The notes under the pieces were generated by a model. The model made no database searches. It worked only from the letters and a program-made list of their open reading frames with translations, and was not told the DNA's origin. Of a DNA stretch of 64,000 bases, positions 52,171-61,203 are shown piece by piece. Numbering within the stretch: the first letter of the stretch is position 1; every line of letters starts with the position of its first letter. A program made the translations under genes and the position numbers. Source of the DNA: Desulfobulbaceae bacterium BRH_c16a (GTDB lineage: Bacteria; Desulfobacterota; Desulfobulbia; Desulfobulbales; Desulfocapsaceae); NCBI GenBank assembly GCA_000961725.1, contig LADS01000031.1:62001-126000 (forward strand), written 5' to 3'.

Positions 52171-52494
52171 AATGACTGATTGAGTTCGCAGCGGCCTCTG
52201 TCTCCCTGAAAAACGAGTACCCGGTAATCCGGTTTCTGCCGAAATGACGGCAACGTGATTCTTGAAGCTTTATCTTCTTGAAAAATGCACGGAACGCTCT
52301 TACTTTTTGCTAGATTCTTTCTCTTGCCTAACTTTTACCTGAATCTTATCTTCAATACTCAGCAGCTTTAAGCAGCCTTTACACGGGCCGGTGGAATCGA
52401 TTTTCGTGGAGACGCAATATCGGGGTCACTCGATGGGGCACATAAAAAAACAGAAGACCACATTCCGGCAACCTGCCGGGGGAGATATATAATT
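52171..52494. promoter_or_regulatory. Intergenic region and promoter of the glycan operon
   Basis: 324 bp without a gene. A plausible sigma-70 promoter is TTGCCT (52324-52329), 17 bp, TATCTT (52347-52352), about 140 bp upstream of the first glycan gene. A ribosome site (GGGGGAGA) precedes the ATG at 52495. No riboswitch structure was recognised. Confidence 0.45.
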
Positions 52495-53607
52495 ATGAGC
52501 GATCGTATCTTAATAACAGGCGGAGCAGGTTTTGTCGGATCGCATCTCGCGGTCCGGCTTGTGCAAGAAGGTTATCGGGTAAGAGTGCTCGACAATCTTA
52601 CCGAGCAGGTCCATGGACAGGCCGGATGGCCTGGATATTTACCCGACAGCGTTGAACGTATACAAGGAGACATACGTAATTTCAACCAGGTAAAGGAAGC
52701 GCTGCATGGTGTAGACGCAGTCTTTCATTTTGCCGCGGCGGTCGGGGTCGGTCAGAGCATGTATCAAATCGACCATTACACCGATGTAAATAATCGCGGC
52801 ACCGCCGTCTTACTGGAGGTGCTGATAAAGCAGCCGGTAAAGAAACTGGTGGTCGCTTCCAGCATGAGTGTGTACGGGGAAGGCTGTTACCTGGATGGTG
52901 AAGGCAACATGTATTCTCCCGCCGAACGCAGCAGCGAAATGCTCAGAGCCCGGCAATGGGAATTGCATCATGAACAGCAGGAACTTCACCCCGTACCGAC
53001 GCCGGAGAGTAAAACGCCCTCCCCGTCCTCCGTCTACGCTCTGTCTAAATATGACCAGGAACGCCTCAGTCTGATGATAGGGGCTGCTTACAACATTCCC
53101 ACCACAGCTTTACGGTTTTTCAATATCTATGGTCCATATCAGTCCCTGTCGAATCCCTACACCGGTGTCCTGGCCATCTTCTCTTCGCGTTTCTTGAATG
53201 GAAAAGCGCCGGTTATTTTTGAAGATGGCCGCCAGCGCCGCGACTTCGTCAGCGTCCACGATATTTCTCAGGCCTGTCTGCTCACCCTGGAAAGTAACAA
53301 AGCAGACGGCGAGGTGTTCAACATCGGCAGCGGTGAAAATTACAGCATCAATGAAATTGCCGCCAAAGTGGCAGAGGCCCTGGCATGTGAAAATCTGTCT
53401 CCTCTGGTGACCGGCGAATGCCGGGTGGGTGATATCCGGCATTGTTTCGCCGATATTGAAAAGGCAAAGACCTTGCTCGACTATCGGCCCCGGGTCAGTC
53501 TGGAAGACGGCATGAGCGAACTGGCGCAATGGCTGCAGGATCAGCCTGCCGATGATCGTGTCGAGATTATGCGCAGTGAATTGTCCAGCAGGGGGTTAAG
53601 TCTATGA
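52495..53607 (+). CDS. NAD-dependent nucleotide-sugar epimerase (extended SDR)
   Basis: Extended SDR (370 aa) for nucleotide-sugar conversion. NAD motif ITGGAGFVGSHLA at the N-terminus, FHFAAAVGVGQSMYQ, catalytic region SSMSVYGEG, YxxxK motif (VYALSKYDQERL), and RFFNIYGPYQSL. Resembles dTDP-rhamnose 4-epimerase-like or UDP-glucose 4-epimerase-like enzymes; the exact substrate is uncertain. It is the first gene of an eight-gene operon; its stop overlaps the next start by 4 nt. Confidence 0.88.
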   Translation: MSDRILITGGAGFVGSHLAVRLVQEGYRVRVLDNLTEQVHGQAGWPGYLPDSVERIQGDIRNFNQVKEALHGVDAVFHFAAAVGVGQSMYQIDHYTDVNNRGTAVLLEVLIKQPVKKLVVASSMSVYGEGCYLDGEGNMYSPAERSSEMLRARQWELHHEQQELHPVPTPESKTPSPSSVYALSKYDQERLSLMIGAAYNIPTTALRFFNIYGPYQSLSNPYTGVLAIFSSRFLNGKAPVIFEDGRQRRDFVSVHDISQACLLTLESNKADGEVFNIGSGENYSINEIAAKVAEALACENLSPLVTGECRVGDIRHCFADIEKAKTLLDYRPRVSLEDGMSELAQWLQDQPADDRVEIMRSELSSRGLSL

Positions 53608-55721
53608 TTGATCGAAACAGCAGCCTCTGGCAATCGGCACAAAGACGGCTCGGGGTTCTGGAATGGCTGAGACCCGGCGAATATCAACATACTGAAGAGA
53701 TCCTGCAGGTCCTGCGCGAACTTGGTATCAGTCGTTTGCGCACCGGCCTGTCGTGGGCCGACTGGCACGATACGGATGGCAAGAAGTGGTTTGACTGGCT
53801 GATTCCCAGGTTGGCGCAGGAGGTTGAACTGCTGCCGTGCTTCACCTATACTCCGCCGTCACTGGCGATTGAGCCGAAGACCTCTTCGCCTCCGCGCAAG
53901 CCGAAAGATTATGCCGATTTCATCGATGTAATGATCAGCGAATACGGCCGCCATTTCGAATGGATCGAGCTGTGGAACGAACCGAACAACCTCAACGACT
54001 GGGACTGGCGGCTCGACCCGGACTGGCTCATCTTTGCCGAGATGATCGGTATGGCCGCATACTGGTGCAAAAAGCGCGGCAAGAAAACGGTGCTGGCCGG
54101 CATGTGCCCGACCGATCCGCATTGGCTGAACATCGTATGCTCGCGCGGCACGGTCAAATGGATTGATGCCGTGGCTCTCCATGGCTTTCCCGGCACCTGG
54201 GAATTCAGTGGCGAGAGCTGGCCCGAGAAAATCCAGAAGATCCGGGCAGTACTGGAGAGATACGAACTTTCGCCGGAATTATGGATAACCGAGGTAGGAT
54301 ATTCAACCTGGCGGCATGACGAGATCAACCAGGTCAAAACGCTGATAGAGGCCCTGGAAGCGCCGCTCGATCGGGTCTACTGGTATTCCGGGTTCGATCT
54401 TCATCCACATGAGAATCACCAGGATGGTTTCCATGAGGATGAACGTCATTATCATTTCGGCATGAAGACGGCCGACGGCACGCCCAAGTTGATGTATCGT
54501 GTGTGGCAGGAAGGCGGACTCAACGGTCTGCACGATCTGGTAGACATTGTAACTCAAAGCGGCGCTGAGCTGAGCAGGAAGCCGCTGGTCCTGGTAGGCG
54601 GCAGAAATGCAGCAATCACTGCGGCAAAACCGGCGAAAAAGGCGGTTTTGATTACCGGCGGCGCAGGATTTATCGGCACCAATGTGGCTGAGCGCCTGCT
54701 GCAGCAGGGTGAGACGGTATTGATCTTCGATAACCTCGGTCGTCCCGGCGTCGAGCGAAACCTTGAATACCTCTGCGAAACCTACGGCGGTCAGGTGCTG
54801 GTGGAAATTGCCGATGTCCGTAATGCCCATCTGGTGCGGGATGCCGTCCACCGGGCCTCCCGTATCTTTCATTTCGCCGCCCAGGTAGCTGTAACCACCA
54901 GCATTGACTTTCCCCAGCTGGATTTTGACACCAATGTTCGTGGCACCCTGAATATCCTCGAAACCCTTCGTGAAATGAAGGATCCGCCGCCTCTTCTGTT
55001 CACTTCCACCAACAAGGTTTATGGGGCTCTGGAAGAAATTCCCCTGAAAAAATATGGTCTTCGTTATCTGCCGGTCGATCGTCGCTTTGCGCAAGGCATC
55101 GATGAACGCCACCGGCTGGAGTTCCACAGCCCCTATGGTTGCTCCAAAGGGGCTGCAGACCAGTACGTGCTTGATTTCGCCCGCACTTACGGCATCAAGG
55201 CAGCAGTATTTCGGATGAGCTGTATATATGGCCCTCATCAATTCGGCAATGAAGATCAGGGCTGGGTTGCACACTTCCTGATCCAGGCTCTGCAAGACCA
55301 TCCGTTGACGCTGTACGGCGATGGCCGGCAGGTACGCGACATTCTGTTTGTCGGGGATCTGGTGGATGCCATGTTCCTGGCCCAGGACAACATGACGCGC
55401 CTTTCGGGCAAAGCATTCAATATCGGCGGCGGTGCCGCCAACAGCACCAGCCTGCTCGAGCTTCTGCAGCGCATCGAGGCTCTTTCCGGCAAAGCCTGTC
55501 AACCCTCCTTTGCCGACTGGCGACAAGGCGACCAGAGATACTATGTATCGGACTCGGGCCTGTTTCGGAAATTGACCGGCTGGCATCCTGCCACTACCAT
55601 CGAAACAGGCCTCGCACGGCTGTATGACTGGGTAGCCGTTCATTTATTTGGTTCACAGGCTCATCGTTATTCTCCAGAGTCGTTAAAAAAAGGAGCCATC
55701 CGCAATGCCATTATCCGTTAG
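53604..55721 (+). CDS. Fusion of clan GH-A glycosidase and NAD-dependent epimerase
   Basis: Two enzymes in one chain (705 aa). Residues about 1-310 form a GH-A-type beta-glycosidase barrel: ELGISRLRTGLSWADWHDTD, acid/base Glu in WIELWNEPNNLNDW, and nucleophile Glu in LWITEVGYSTWRHD. Residues about 345-695 form an extended SDR: LITGGAGFIGTNVAERLLQQ, FTSTNKVYGALEE, YGCSKGAADQYVLDFARTYG, close to CDP-paratose 2-epimerase. A linker (AAITAAKPAKK) joins them. Such a fusion suggests coupled trimming and sugar-nucleotide interconversion. The stop overlaps the next gene by 17 nt. Confidence 0.88.
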   Translation: MIDRNSSLWQSAQRRLGVLEWLRPGEYQHTEEILQVLRELGISRLRTGLSWADWHDTDGKKWFDWLIPRLAQEVELLPCFTYTPPSLAIEPKTSSPPRKPKDYADFIDVMISEYGRHFEWIELWNEPNNLNDWDWRLDPDWLIFAEMIGMAAYWCKKRGKKTVLAGMCPTDPHWLNIVCSRGTVKWIDAVALHGFPGTWEFSGESWPEKIQKIRAVLERYELSPELWITEVGYSTWRHDEINQVKTLIEALEAPLDRVYWYSGFDLHPHENHQDGFHEDERHYHFGMKTADGTPKLMYRVWQEGGLNGLHDLVDIVTQSGAELSRKPLVLVGGRNAAITAAKPAKKAVLITGGAGFIGTNVAERLLQQGETVLIFDNLGRPGVERNLEYLCETYGGQVLVEIADVRNAHLVRDAVHRASRIFHFAAQVAVTTSIDFPQLDFDTNVRGTLNILETLREMKDPPPLLFTSTNKVYGALEEIPLKKYGLRYLPVDRRFAQGIDERHRLEFHSPYGCSKGAADQYVLDFARTYGIKAAVFRMSCIYGPHQFGNEDQGWVAHFLIQALQDHPLTLYGDGRQVRDILFVGDLVDAMFLAQDNMTRLSGKAFNIGGGAANSTSLLELLQRIEALSGKACQPSFADWRQGDQRYYVSDSGLFRKLTGWHPATTIETGLARLYDWVAVHLFGSQAHRYSPESLKKGAIRNAIIR

Positions 55722-56727
55722 CTCTCCAGTCGATGACAGCTGCCTGGCGGCGCCGGTCCCGGCCCTTGCCGCCGTTCTCAGTCGTCCGGAAAATTTTGAG
55801 CTGCACGAACAGCCCGCGCCCGTCATCAAATCGTCGCAGGTGCTGCTTCGCCTGGAGGGGTGCGGGATCTGCGCCTCGAGCCTGCCGCTGTGGCAGGGCC
55901 GCCCGTGGTTTCAGTATCCTCTGCCGGCCGGTGTGCCCGGACATGAGGGATGGGGCGAGATCGTCGAGATCGGCAGAGATCTGCGCCTGTTGCGATCCGA
56001 TCTGCATTGCGGGCAAAAAGTAGCCTGCCTGAACAACCATGCTTTTGCCGGCTATACCGTTGCTACGGCATCAGATGTAGTGCCCCTGCCGGAATCGCTG
56101 CACGGCCTGCCGTTTCCCGGCGAGGCTATAGGCTGCGCCATGAATATTTTTCGGCGTTCCGATATTCGTAAGAACCAGTATGTCGGTATTATCGGCGCCG
56201 GTTTTCTCGGCCTGCTGCTGGTTCAACTGGCGGTACACACAGGAGCCCGGGTCCTGGTGCTGACCCGCCGCAAGAGTGCCCGTGAACTGGCCGGCCACTA
56301 CGGCGCCGAGGCGACCTTCGACACCGAAGACTGGTGGGGCAATTCCCGGAAGGTCCTGGAAATGACCGGCGGACGCGGCTGCGACCGGGTGGTGGAAGCG
56401 ACCGGAATGCAGTTCGCCCTGGATATAGCAACGGAGATTATCGCCGAATACGGTCGGCTGGTGATCGCCGGCTACCATCAGGATGGCCTGCGCCAGATCG
56501 ACATGCAGAAGTGGAACTGGCGGGCCATCGATGTCATCAATGCCCATGAGCGAGACCCGCGAAGATCCATGCAGGGCATTGCCGAAGGTATTACCGCAGC
56601 CGAAGAAGGCCGCATCCGCTATGGCGAATTGTTGACCCATCGTTTCGATCTTGATCGGTTGAGTCTGGGATTCAGGATGATGATCGACCGCCCGGACGGT
56701 TTTATTAAAGGTTGGGTGACGTTATGA
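55705..56727 (+). CDS. Zinc-type alcohol dehydrogenase (MDR) oxidoreductase
   Basis: Medium-chain dehydrogenase (340 aa): LEGCGICASSLPLWQG (catalytic Cys region), GVPGHEGWGEIVEIG (GHE motif), NAD loop IIGAGFLGLLLVQLAVHTGA, and a conserved MTGGRGCDRVVEATG. The four structural-zinc cysteines are not evident. It probably oxidises or reduces a sugar derivative in the glycan pathway. It overlaps its neighbours (17 and 4 nt), so it is co-translated with them. Confidence 0.85.
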   Translation: MPLSVSSPVDDSCLAAPVPALAAVLSRPENFELHEQPAPVIKSSQVLLRLEGCGICASSLPLWQGRPWFQYPLPAGVPGHEGWGEIVEIGRDLRLLRSDLHCGQKVACLNNHAFAGYTVATASDVVPLPESLHGLPFPGEAIGCAMNIFRRSDIRKNQYVGIIGAGFLGLLLVQLAVHTGARVLVLTRRKSARELAGHYGAEATFDTEDWWGNSRKVLEMTGGRGCDRVVEATGMQFALDIATEIIAEYGRLVIAGYHQDGLRQIDMQKWNWRAIDVINAHERDPRRSMQGIAEGITAAEEGRIRYGELLTHRFDLDRLSLGFRMMIDRPDGFIKGWVTL

Positions 56728-57749
56728 AAAGCGCCGAGGTCATCCAAGCTCCCGATATCCCGGTCGAGCCATTGCCCAGACTGGGCTTTCTCGGTACCGG
56801 CTGGATAGGCAGAATGCGCCTCCAGGCGCTGCTGGAGGCCAATGTCGCCCAATATTGCGTGGTCCATGATATTTCGTCCGAGGCGGCGGCGGCTGCGGCG
56901 GCTCTTGCGACCGGCATCGACATACATCGATCCCTTGCCGATTTGCTGGATATGGACCTTGATGGCGTAGTCATCGCCACCCCCAGCGCCCTGCATGCCG
57001 ACCAGTGTCTTGAAGCTCTGGCCCGCGGCAAAGCGGTATTCTGTCAGAAACCGCTGGCGCGGACCCGGGCTGAGACACTTCGTGTGGTTCAAGCCGCTCG
57101 CGCCGCCGACAAACTCCTCGCTGTCGATTTTTCTTATCGTTATCTTGCCGGGATGAAGCAGTTGCGGGCAATGATCGGTGCCGGCGAACTGGGCGAAATA
57201 TTTGCTGCGGATCTCATTTTTCATAATGCCTACGGCCCGGACAAGTCCTGGTTCTATGACGTCTCTTTTGCCGGCGGCGGCTGCGTCATGGATCTCGGCA
57301 TACATCTGGTCGATCTGGCGCTATGGCTTCTCGGGCAAGGCGAGGTGGAGCGGGTATCGAGCAGCCTGTTTCGCAAAGGTGCACGGCTCCAGCCGCCATA
57401 CGCAGAGGTTGAAGATTTTGCCACCGCCGATTTCAGGCTGAAACACACGCATCTTCGCCTGTGCTGCTCCTGGAATCTTCATGCCGGTCGCGATGCGGTG
57501 ATCGAGGCGCATTTTCACGGCACACGCGGTGGAGCGGCACTCCGGAACGTCAAGGGATCCTTCTACGACTTCGAGATCTACCGCTTCAATGGCACCGCGC
57601 AGCAAAGGCTTGCCGGATATCCGGATTCCTGGGGAGGCCGCGCCCTGATCGATTGGGCGGCAAAGCTTGCCGGCGGCAGCACTTTTGATTCCGGGATAGA
57701 ACAAGTAGTGCAGGTGGCCGAGGTGATCGACAGGATTTACAGCCGATGA
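56724..57749 (+). CDS. Gfo/Idh/MocA family oxidoreductase
   Basis: NAD(P)-dependent sugar oxidoreductase (341 aa). N-terminal cofactor motif LGFLGTGWIGRMRLQALLEA; ATPSALHADQCLEALARGKA; catalytic EKP-type motif as CQKPLARTRAE; second-domain GCVMDLGIHLVDLALWLLG. The ATG at 56724 overlaps the preceding stop by 4 nt and is preferred over a TTG at 56712. Family members act on nucleotide sugars, inositol or dehydro-sugars. It fits the glycan operon's sugar-modifying part. Confidence 0.88.
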   Translation: MKSAEVIQAPDIPVEPLPRLGFLGTGWIGRMRLQALLEANVAQYCVVHDISSEAAAAAAALATGIDIHRSLADLLDMDLDGVVIATPSALHADQCLEALARGKAVFCQKPLARTRAETLRVVQAARAADKLLAVDFSYRYLAGMKQLRAMIGAGELGEIFAADLIFHNAYGPDKSWFYDVSFAGGGCVMDLGIHLVDLALWLLGQGEVERVSSSLFRKGARLQPPYAEVEDFATADFRLKHTHLRLCCSWNLHAGRDAVIEAHFHGTRGGAALRNVKGSFYDFEIYRFNGTAQQRLAGYPDSWGGRALIDWAAKLAGGSTFDSGIEQVVQVAEVIDRIYSR

Positions 57750-58861
57750 AACTGCTGCTGACGGCCGATACCGTAGGCGGAGTCTGGACCTATGCCATGG
57801 AGTTGTGCAACGCCCTGCAGACCCGGGGAGTACGGATTGCCCTGGCCACCATGGGTCGGAAACTCTCAGCGGAACAGCACCGGCAGGTCAACCGACTGCG
57901 CAATGTTCAGCTTTTTGAGAGCAGTTACCGGTTATGCTGGATGCCCGATCCCTGGGATGATGTTGAACTCGCCGGTGCCTGGCTGTTGTCGCTTGCCGAC
58001 GATTTTCGCCCCGATGTCGTCCATCTCAACGATCTGGCCCATGGCGGCCTGGACTGGCAGGCGCCTTTGCTGCTGGTCGGACATTCGTGTGTGCTGTCCT
58101 GGTGGGAAGCGGTGAAAAAGCAACCGGCGCCTGAGAATGAGTGGGCTCGTTACCGGTCTGTCGTGCAGAAGAGCGTGCAGAGGGCGACCATGGTCGCGGC
58201 TCCGTCATCGGCCATGCTGACTGTTCTGTTGCGTCATTACGGTCCGGCCCAGTCATCGGGGGTAATCTATAACGGACGGAATTTTCCGGCACCGATGTCA
58301 CTTTCTGCCAAGACCTCGCAAACAGAAGAGGTGATTTTCGCCGCAGGCAGAATCTGGGATGCAGCAAAAAATATCAAGATCCTGTCCCATGTCGCCGGAC
58401 AGTTACCCTGGCCGGTGTATGTAGCCGGGGAGCAGAAGGACGCCACAGGTGACCGTACCGAGGTCGCAGGAGTGCATCTCCTTGGTTTTCTGGAACCGGA
58501 TCAACTGACCGGCTGGCTCGGCCGCAGCGCGATTTTTGTCGCACCGGCTCTCTATGAGCCTTTCGGCCTGTCCATTCTCGAAGCGGCCCGCGCAGGCTGT
58601 GCTTTGGTCCTGGGCGATATTCCGAGTCTTCGGGAGATCTGGGGCGAGGCTGCCAGGTATTTCGATTCCGGAAGTCCCGAGTCTCTGCGCCGGGTTCTTG
58701 CCGGCCTGATCGACAATCCTCGCCTGCTCCGGCAGATGGCTGAACAGGCTGGACGCCGGGCACTTTTGTATACGAACCGCAGGATGGCTGCCGAATATCA
58801 TCGCTGCTATCGCCTGCTGGTTGAAACACCGGGCCCGACAAAGGGCCTGACAGGAGCCTGA
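57746..58861 (+). CDS. Glycosyltransferase family 4
   Basis: GT-B fold glycosyltransferase (371 aa). N-terminal acceptor domain MKLLLTADTVGGVWTYAMEL; donor domain with IFAAGRIWDAAKNIKIL and the family signature FVAPALYEPFGLSILEAARA (E-x7-E motif). It has no membrane segment. The start overlaps the previous stop by 4 nt. It probably adds a sugar from a nucleotide donor to a glycan or lipid carrier. Confidence 0.9.
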   Translation: MKLLLTADTVGGVWTYAMELCNALQTRGVRIALATMGRKLSAEQHRQVNRLRNVQLFESSYRLCWMPDPWDDVELAGAWLLSLADDFRPDVVHLNDLAHGGLDWQAPLLLVGHSCVLSWWEAVKKQPAPENEWARYRSVVQKSVQRATMVAAPSSAMLTVLLRHYGPAQSSGVIYNGRNFPAPMSLSAKTSQTEEVIFAAGRIWDAAKNIKILSHVAGQLPWPVYVAGEQKDATGDRTEVAGVHLLGFLEPDQLTGWLGRSAIFVAPALYEPFGLSILEAARAGCALVLGDIPSLREIWGEAARYFDSGSPESLRRVLAGLIDNPRLLRQMAEQAGRRALLYTNRRMAAEYHRCYRLLVETPGPTKGLTGA

Positions 58862-58865
58862 CCGT

Positions 58866-60059
58866 ATGAATTTCAGTCTTTTTTATCACTCGCTGGTCTC
58901 TGACTGGAACCACGGCAACGCCCATTTTTTAAGGGGCGTAGTGGCTGAACTCCAGAACCGCGGACATCGGGTCCGAGTATTTGAGCCGGCCCGCGGCTGG
59001 AGCAGGGAAAATCTCATCAGGGAGCAGGGCATTATCGCCCTCGAGGAATTCCATCTCCGGTATCCGCAGCAGATGAGTATTTTGTACGACCGCAACACTC
59101 TCGATCTTGAAAAGGTGGCGGCGGAATCAGATGTGATCCTTGTTCATGAGTGGAACGAACCATGGCTTGTCAACGGCCTGGGAGAGTTGCACAATGTGCA
59201 GCCGTTCAGCTTGTTGTTTCACGACACCCACCATCGTTTGGTCAGCGATCCCGCCTGGCTCAGACGTTTCAGACTTGATTTTTACGACGGCATACTGGCT
59301 TTTGGCAATGTCCTCAGCGAGGTATACCGCAAGCACGGATGGAGCGACTCCGTCTGGACCTGGCATGAAGCAGCCGACATCAACAGGTTTTTTCCCCACG
59401 AACCCAATCCCGAATATCCTTCGGGCGATCTGGTCTGGATCGGAAACTGGGGCGACGAGGAACGTTCGCGGGAGCTGGATCGATTTCTGTTTAAACCGAT
59501 TCGGGCGCTTGGCCTGGATTGTCATCTTTACGGCGTACGCTATCCGAAAGATGTCCTGCAGTTCCTTGAATATAAAGGTATTCATTATTGCGGCTGGCTG
59601 CCCAATTTCCGGGTGCCCGAGGTCTTTGCCAATCACGCCGTCACCGTGCACGTGCCGCGGCGGTATTACGCAGAGACCTTGCCGGGTATCCCGACCATTC
59701 GTCCATTTGAAGCCCTGGCCTGCGGCATACCTCTGGTCTCGGCACCCTGGCAGGACAGCGAAAATCTGTTTCAGCCCGGCAAAGATTATCTGGTGGCCCG
59801 CGACACCGAAGAGATGCAGAACCACCTGCACATACTTCTTCACGAGCCGGATTTTGCCCGCCAGCTCGCCGCACATGGTCTGGCCACCATCAGAGCATCT
59901 CATACCTGCGCCCATAGGGTCGACCAGCTGCTGCAGATTATCGCCGCGCTCGACTCTAAAGGCGCCACCGACAACCGGGAGCGGGATACCTCGACCGCCT
60001 GCTCCGGAGATCCAGCTCATCATAACGCCACAAGGAGATCAAACCATGGCGATGGCTAA
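58866..60059 (+). CDS. CgeB-like glycosyltransferase 1
   Basis: GT-B fold protein (397 aa) of the CgeB-like group. Key parts: FSLFYHSLVSDWNHGNAHFL at the start, SVWTWHEAADINRFFP, LVWIGNWGDEERSRELDRFL, and the donor-site stretch IRPFEALACGIPLVSAPWQD. The last 30 residues (TSTACSGDPAHHNATRR) look unstructured. It is followed by two further proteins of the same type, suggesting duplication and divergence. The specificity is unknown. Confidence 0.85.
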   Translation: MNFSLFYHSLVSDWNHGNAHFLRGVVAELQNRGHRVRVFEPARGWSRENLIREQGIIALEEFHLRYPQQMSILYDRNTLDLEKVAAESDVILVHEWNEPWLVNGLGELHNVQPFSLLFHDTHHRLVSDPAWLRRFRLDFYDGILAFGNVLSEVYRKHGWSDSVWTWHEAADINRFFPHEPNPEYPSGDLVWIGNWGDEERSRELDRFLFKPIRALGLDCHLYGVRYPKDVLQFLEYKGIHYCGWLPNFRVPEVFANHAVTVHVPRRYYAETLPGIPTIRPFEALACGIPLVSAPWQDSENLFQPGKDYLVARDTEEMQNHLHILLHEPDFARQLAAHGLATIRASHTCAHRVDQLLQIIAALDSKGATDNRERDTSTACSGDPAHHNATRRSNHGDG

Positions 60060-61203
60060 CCGGTTCAGGATTGCTTTTTTTGGCTCAAGTCTGGTTTCTT
60101 CATACTGGAACGGGGCTGCCACGTACTATCGAGGCATTATCAAAGCCCTTGCCGAACGGGGACACCGGGTCACCTTTTATGAACCGGATGCCTTTGACCG
60201 GCAGCAGCATCGCGATATGGCCGACCCTGAATGGGCTGAGGTCGTGGTGTACCGGGCCGACAAAGCCGGTGCCCGGCAGGCCCTTTTCGCAGCGAAAGGC
60301 GCCGACGTGATTATCAAGGCAAGCGGAGTGGGCGTCCTTGACGACTGGCTGGAAAAAGAAGTTCTCCGGGAAAGCGGCCATGGTCACGACACCTTGAAGA
60401 TTTTCTGGGATGTCGACGCCCCGGCCACGCTTGAGCGAGTGCACCAGGATCAAAACGACTATTTCCGGGCATTGATCCCCCGCTATGATGCCATTCTCAC
60501 CTACGGCGGAGGCCAGCCGGTCATCGACGCCTATACTGCCCTTGGTGCCCGGATCTGCCGCCCGATCTACAATGGACTCGATCCGGAAACCCACCATCCG
60601 GTAGCGCCGGACCCGCGTTTCAGCGCTACCCTTGGGTTTCTCGGCAATCGTCTGCCGGACCGCGAAGCGCGCGTGCACGAATTTTTCTTCAAACCGGTCG
60701 AAGCGATGTATAAGGCCGGCTTCATCCTCGGCGGCAGCGGCTGGCAACAGTACGCGCCGCAGTTTGATAATCTGCGATATCTCGGCCATGTGTACACGTG
60801 CGATCATAATGTTTTTAACTGCACCCCGCTTGCCGTACTGAATATCAACCGCGAGAGCATGGCCCGCAACGGTTTTTCGCCGCCCACCCGGGTTTTTGAG
60901 GCGGCCGGTGCCGGCGCCTGTTTGATCACCGATTACTGGCAGGGGGCGGAACAGTTTCTTACTCCGGGCAAAGAGGTGCTGCTGGCAGCCGATGGTGACG
61001 AGGTGATTGCTCAGCTGCAGAATCTGACCAAAGAAAAAGCCGGGATGATCGGTGCGGCTGCTCGCCGGCGAGTTCTTGCCGAACATACCTATCGTCACCG
61101 GGTCCTGGAGTTTGAAGAGCTGCTCGCCGCTCATTTTCCCGCTGCGCCCGGAGTTAAAGGGCTGACAGGTACCAGAATGAACATTCCGGAGGTTGGTCTA
61201 TGA
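60046..61203 (+). CDS. CgeB-like glycosyltransferase 2
   Basis: GT-B fold protein (385 aa) related to its neighbours: FRIAFFGSSLVSSYWNGAAT, RGHRVTFYEPDAFDRQQH, KIFWDVDAPATLERVHQDQN, NINRESMARNGFSPPTRVFE and AAGAGACLITDYWQGAEQFL. The ATG at 60046 has AAGGAG 7-8 nt upstream and overlaps the previous gene's end by 14 nt. A longer open frame extends upstream to 59140 but is a shadow of transferase 1. It probably adds another sugar in the same pathway. Confidence 0.88.
   Translation: MAMANRFRIAFFGSSLVSSYWNGAATYYRGIIKALAERGHRVTFYEPDAFDRQQHRDMADPEWAEVVVYRADKAGARQALFAAKGADVIIKASGVGVLDDWLEKEVLRESGHGHDTLKIFWDVDAPATLERVHQDQNDYFRALIPRYDAILTYGGGQPVIDAYTALGARICRPIYNGLDPETHHPVAPDPRFSATLGFLGNRLPDREARVHEFFFKPVEAMYKAGFILGGSGWQQYAPQFDNLRYLGHVYTCDHNVFNCTPLAVLNINRESMARNGFSPPTRVFEAAGAGACLITDYWQGAEQFLTPGKEVLLAADGDEVIAQLQNLTKEKAGMIGAAARRRVLAEHTYRHRVLEFEELLAAHFPAAPGVKGLTGTRMNIPEVGL

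Noticed and set aside
54303..55643. 446-codon minus-strand open frame inside the fusion enzyme gene
   Set aside because: It is antisense to a strongly supported coding region and has no recognisable domain or ribosome site.
59140..60045. Upstream extension of CgeB-like transferase 2 to 59140
   Set aside because: This stretch overlaps transferase 1 in another frame. A good ribosome site and typical N-terminus are at 60046.
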